Shown piece after piece: positions 60,992 through 64,000 of a stretch of DNA of 64,000 nt. The translations under genes were made by a program, and so were the position numbers. This DNA is from Carnobacterium gallinarum DSM 4847 (lineage in GTDB: Bacteria > Bacillota > Bacilli > Lactobacillales > Carnobacteriaceae). Under the pieces are notes generated by a model, which saw nothing but the letters and a program-made list of their open reading frames with translations, made no database searches and had not been told where the DNA came from. Location: positions 2,005,496-2,069,495 of the forward strand of contig NZ_JQLU01000005.1 of the NCBI RefSeq assembly GCF_000744375.1. The letters run 5' to 3'. Position 1 is the stretch's first letter. The number at the start of each line of letters is the position of its first letter.

Positions 60992-62188
60992 ATGATGAAA
61001 AACAAGTATATGCCCACGGCAATTAGTTTATACATAAACTATTTTGTCCATGGGATGGGTGTTATTATTTTAGCCCAAAATATGGATGCATTAGGTCAAC
61101 AATGGGGAACAGATAGTGCGGGAGTCGCAATTGTTATTTCTTCTTTAGGAATTGGTCGTCTGTTAGTTTTATTAGTTTCAGGAGCCTTGTCAGATAAATT
61201 CGGTCGCAGACCCTTTGTTTATCTAGGAATGGCAACGTATGTCTTATTCTTTGCTGGAATTTTATTTAGTCCAAGTATCGGAATTGCTTATATTTTTGGT
61301 ATTTTAGCCGGAATTGCCAATTCTTTCTTAGATTCAGGAACCTATCCAGCTTTAATGGAATCTTTTCCAGAGTCGCCTGGTACAGCAAATGTTATTATTA
61401 AAGCCTTTATCTCTGCCGGTCAATTTGCCTTACCTTTAATGGTTGGTTTCATTGTTTCGACAGGTATGTGGTATGGTTGGACCTTTGTTTTAGCAATCGT
61501 AATTTTCTTAGTAAATGGCATTTATTTATTTAACAAACCTTTCCCAGATCAAAAAGCAGCTGATTCTGAAACAGCTGAAGTGACAGTTAAGAAGCCGATG
61601 GGCAAAGTTAAATTTGCAGTTGAAGGTGTTTGCTTTATTTTATACGGATACATCTCACAAGCGACTTTCTATCTAGTTAGTCAATGGTTAAGTAAGTATG
61701 GTTCTGAAATTGCTGGAATGGGTGATACGGGTTCCCGTGCCTTAATTAGTTATTATAGTATTGGTTCATTAGCTTGTGTGTTCTTAACATCTGCTTTAGT
61801 GAAAAAACAATTTAAACCAATTCAATTTTTAGTAATCTATACGTTTGTTTCTTTTGCATCGTTACTAGTGTTATGGATGTTCCCAACACCACTGGTTTGT
61901 ATAGTATCAGCCTTTGTGATTGGTTTCTCCGCAGCAGGTGGTGTTATGCAATTAGGTTTAACTGTCATGGCAGAGATGTTCCCAGCAGGAAAAGGAACCG
62001 TTACTGGGATTTTCTACACAGCAGGAAGTATTGCGTCATTCACAATTCCATTGATTACAGGACAGCTTTCTAAAACCAATATTGCTGACATTATTTTATT
62101 AGATGTTGGGATTGCTTTTGTTGGATTTGTGCTAGCGATTATTATTTACTTGCGTTATAATAAGGTGTTTACGAAAGCGAAAGCTTAA
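60992..62188 (+). CDS. YdiN-type MFS transporter, probable quinate/shikimate uptake
   Basis: 398 aa, 12 hydrophobic segments. Strong resemblance to E. coli YdiN/YdiM: YFVHGMGVIILAQNMDAL, GIGRLLVLLVSGALSDKFGRRPF (loop 2-3 motif), GIANSFLDSGTYPALMESFPE and AFVIGFSAAGGVMQLG. In E. coli these genes also neighbour ydiB and aroD. AAAGGAG ribosome site; start ATG 60992 or 60995. Substrate inferred from the cluster. Confidence 0.85.
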   Translation: MMKNKYMPTAISLYINYFVHGMGVIILAQNMDALGQQWGTDSAGVAIVISSLGIGRLLVLLVSGALSDKFGRRPFVYLGMATYVLFFAGILFSPSIGIAYIFGILAGIANSFLDSGTYPALMESFPESPGTANVIIKAFISAGQFALPLMVGFIVSTGMWYGWTFVLAIVIFLVNGIYLFNKPFPDQKAADSETAEVTVKKPMGKVKFAVEGVCFILYGYISQATFYLVSQWLSKYGSEIAGMGDTGSRALISYYSIGSLACVFLTSALVKKQFKPIQFLVIYTFVSFASLLVLWMFPTPLVCIVSAFVIGFSAAGGVMQLGLTVMAEMFPAGKGTVTGIFYTAGSIASFTIPLITGQLSKTNIADIILLDVGIAFVGFVLAIIIYLRYNKVFTKAKA

Positions 62189-62241
62189 ATTCATTGAATT
62201 TTACTAGATAAATTGTTGAAATGAACAGGAGGAAAATTTAA

Positions 62242-63003
62242 ATGAAAACTGTAATGGTTAAAAATGTAGTGATTGGTGAAGGCGCTCCTAAAATTATTGT
62301 ACCGATGGTTGGGAAAACGTTTAGTGAGCTTTGTGAAGAAGCTAAACAATTAAACCAGATTGATTTGGATTTAGTTGAATGGCGTGTTGATTTTTTTGAA
62401 GATGTAGAAGACTTGGTCAAGGTACAAGCTGTAGCTAAGGAAATTCGTCAAATTTTAAATGAAAAACCAATTTTATTTACCTTCCGTACGAAAAAAGAAG
62501 GCGGCGAACATGAAGTTTCAGCTGAGTATTACTTTACTTTAAATCAAACGATGATGGCCAGTGGCTTAGTCGATTTAACAGATATTGAATTATTTATGGG
62601 CGATGAAGAAGTACTAGCTGCTGTTAATTATGCACACCAACATCATGTAAAAGTAGTGATGTGTAACCATGATTTTGATCAGACACCTGCTAAAGATGAG
62701 ATTATTGCTCGATTACAAAAAATGCAACATTTAAACGCAGATATTTGTAAGATTGCCGTGATGCCTCAATCAGCTAAGGATGTGATTACGCTATTAGATG
62801 CCACTACAACAATGAGTGAAGAATATGCGGATCGTCCGATTGTGACGATGTCAATGGGCGGATTGGGTGTTGTCAGTCGAGTAGCAGGCGAAATATTTGG
62901 TTCGGCCATGACTTTTGGCGCTGCTAAAAAAGCTTCTGCTCCTGGACAAGTTCCAGTAGCGGAATTACGTTCGGTATTGGATTTAATGCACAAAAGCAAA
63001 TAA
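62242..63003 (+). CDS. aroD: 3-dehydroquinate dehydratase, type I
   Basis: 253 aa, class I aldolase-type barrel. Interconverts 3-dehydroquinate and 3-dehydroshikimate through a Schiff base. Glu in LVEWRVDFF, FRTKKEGGE, catalytic His in MCNHDFDQTP, Schiff-base Lys in ADICKIAVMPQSA, and the C-terminal SMGGLGVVSRVAGEIFGSAMTFG and APGQV. AGGAGG ribosome site. Together with ydiB it links quinate, dehydroquinate, dehydroshikimate and shikimate. Confidence 0.95.
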   Translation: MKTVMVKNVVIGEGAPKIIVPMVGKTFSELCEEAKQLNQIDLDLVEWRVDFFEDVEDLVKVQAVAKEIRQILNEKPILFTFRTKKEGGEHEVSAEYYFTLNQTMMASGLVDLTDIELFMGDEEVLAAVNYAHQHHVKVVMCNHDFDQTPAKDEIIARLQKMQHLNADICKIAVMPQSAKDVITLLDATTTMSEEYADRPIVTMSMGGLGVVSRVAGEIFGSAMTFGAAKKASAPGQVPVAELRSVLDLMHKSK

Positions 63004-63051
63004 GAAAATGAACAAACTAGTATAAAAGAATGACGAGAGGACGAATGAGAT

Positions 63052-64000
63052 ATGCGTAAGAATTCCTATTTTTCAACTGTATTGGCTCTGTATATCAACT
63101 ATATTTTACAGGGGATGGCGGCGATTATTTTAGCCCAAAATATGGTGCCGTTAATGGCGCAACTAAATACGAATGCAGCGGGTATCTCATGGGTCATCTC
63201 GGCAATTGGAATCGGTCGGATTTTAATCTTGTATTTTGCTGGACGGATGTCCGATCAGTACGGTCGAAAGTTAATTGTTTGGCTAGGTATGTTGAGTTAT
63301 GTGATTTTCTTTGGTGGTTTGTTGATTAGTCAGAATGTTTGGATGGCCATCTTTTTCACATTGTTTGCAGGATTCGCTAATGCGTTATTAGATACAGGAA
63401 CCTATCCAGCCTTATTAGAGGCATATCCTAATTCTAATGGGTTCATGAGTGTTTTAAATAAAGCTTTTATTTCACTAGGTCAGTTATTTTTACCTATTTT
63501 AGTCGGTTTTCTAGTTGCTAATAATCTTTATTACGGCTATAGCTTTATCTTGTGTTTAGTTGCAATTATTGCTAATTTACTCTTTATGTGGAAAAGACGT
63601 TTCCCCAAGATGGTACAGACGGATTCAGTAGCAGAAGAAGTTGCTACAACCCCCACGCCGTCAAAATTTAAACAAAAACCAAAATTCTGGATTGAAGGAA
63701 TTGCTTTAACTCTATTTGGTTTTACTTCAGTTTCAACTTTTAATATTATTGTTTTGTGGTTGCCACGGTATGCAGAGAATCTAGCACAGATGTCAAAACC
63801 AAGTTCATTGATGTTAATTAGTTTGTATAGTATTGGGTCGTTAATCTCTGTTTTTGCAACAGCATTCGCAGTAAAAAAATGGATACAGCCCATTCAGATG
63901 ATTGTTTTCTGTTCCTTAGCTTCATTATTAGTCTTAGTGTTGATGGTTTTCTTCCCAACGCCTCTAGGCTGTAGTATTGCTGCTTTTGGAATTGGAATTT
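63052..64000 (+). CDS. Second YdiN-type MFS transporter (partial, cut by window end)
   Basis: At least 316 residues, MRKNSYFSTVLALYINYIL onward. A paralogue of the transporter at 60992, sharing IILAQNM, GIGRILILYFAGRMSDQYGRK, FANALLDTGTYPALLEAYP and ISLGQLFLPILVGFLV. GAGAGG ribosome site upstream; 48 bases after aroD, so probably the same operon. Two related carriers could take up quinate and shikimate separately or exchange substrate and product. Confidence 0.88.
   Translation, partial: MRKNSYFSTVLALYINYILQGMAAIILAQNMVPLMAQLNTNAAGISWVISAIGIGRILILYFAGRMSDQYGRKLIVWLGMLSYVIFFGGLLISQNVWMAIFFTLFAGFANALLDTGTYPALLEAYPNSNGFMSVLNKAFISLGQLFLPILVGFLVANNLYYGYSFILCLVAIIANLLFMWKRRFPKMVQTDSVAEEVATTPTPSKFKQKPKFWIEGIALTLFGFTSVSTFNIIVLWLPRYAENLAQMSKPSSLMLISLYSIGSLISVFATAFAVKKWIQPIQMIVFCSLASLLVLVLMVFFPTPLGCSIAAFGIGI

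Overview
The window is low-GC Firmicutes DNA (A+T-rich, strong AGGAGG-type ribosome sites, many U-tailed terminators). The gene set suggests a lactic acid bacterium of the Carnobacteriaceae/Enterococcaceae. A KdcA-type branched-chain 2-keto acid decarboxylase, an Asp23/AmaP locus, LXG toxins and large LPXTG surface proteins make Carnobacterium (C. maltaromaticum-like) my best guess. That is inference from gene content, not a species identification.

Layout. 0-2 kb: a membrane-anchored hypothetical on the minus strand, then about 1.3 kb without protein genes that holds a probable structured RNA with a terminator and five copies of an 85-bp tandem repeat. 1.9-14 kb: housekeeping and metabolism, namely D-2-hydroxyacid dehydrogenase, MarR/KdcA divergent pair, DUF6882 protein, pdxK, Cof-type HAD phosphatase, ung, pta, the amaP-DUF2273-asp23 envelope-stress operon, VOC and ASCH proteins and rpiA. 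14-16.2 kb: a small divergent locus with an MFS exporter, a short PLP-enzyme-like protein, an 18-codon ORF and, across a perfect 13-bp inverted repeat, a 27-residue Cys-containing peptide ORF. 16.2-21.8 kb: DUF915 hydrolase, SRPBCC protein, an ECF-like sigma factor with a membrane partner, an autoregulated MarR protein with a tiny membrane peptide, and an IclR regulator.

21.8-39.1 kb is an accessory island. It contains two type VII secretion LXG-type toxin operons (22.6-25.8 kb and 31.7-35.0 kb). Each is followed by 5'-truncated toxin modules that share the parental linker but carry different C-terminal toxin domains, each with its own immunity gene. IS remnants (ISL3, IS5, IS110), broken immunity genes, an XRE remnant and a duplicated hairpin lie at the joins. 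No secretion machinery is present in the window.

39.2-43.5 kb: kdgA-kdgK-kduI-kduD plus a galactose-binding-fold protein, for catabolism of uronate-derived 2-keto-3-deoxygluconate. Operator-like palindromes upstream match one in front of the IclR gene 18 kb away, on the far side of the toxin island. 43.8-56.6 kb: two giant sortase-anchored surface proteins (1358 and about 2017 aa) flanking a 525-aa coiled-coil protein. 56.7-64 kb: a LysR regulator divergent from an Old-Yellow-Enzyme-type oxidoreductase, a YdiB-type quinate/shikimate dehydrogenase, aroD and two paralogous YdiN-type transporters (the last cut by the window edge), apparently for uptake and reductive use of quinate/shikimate.
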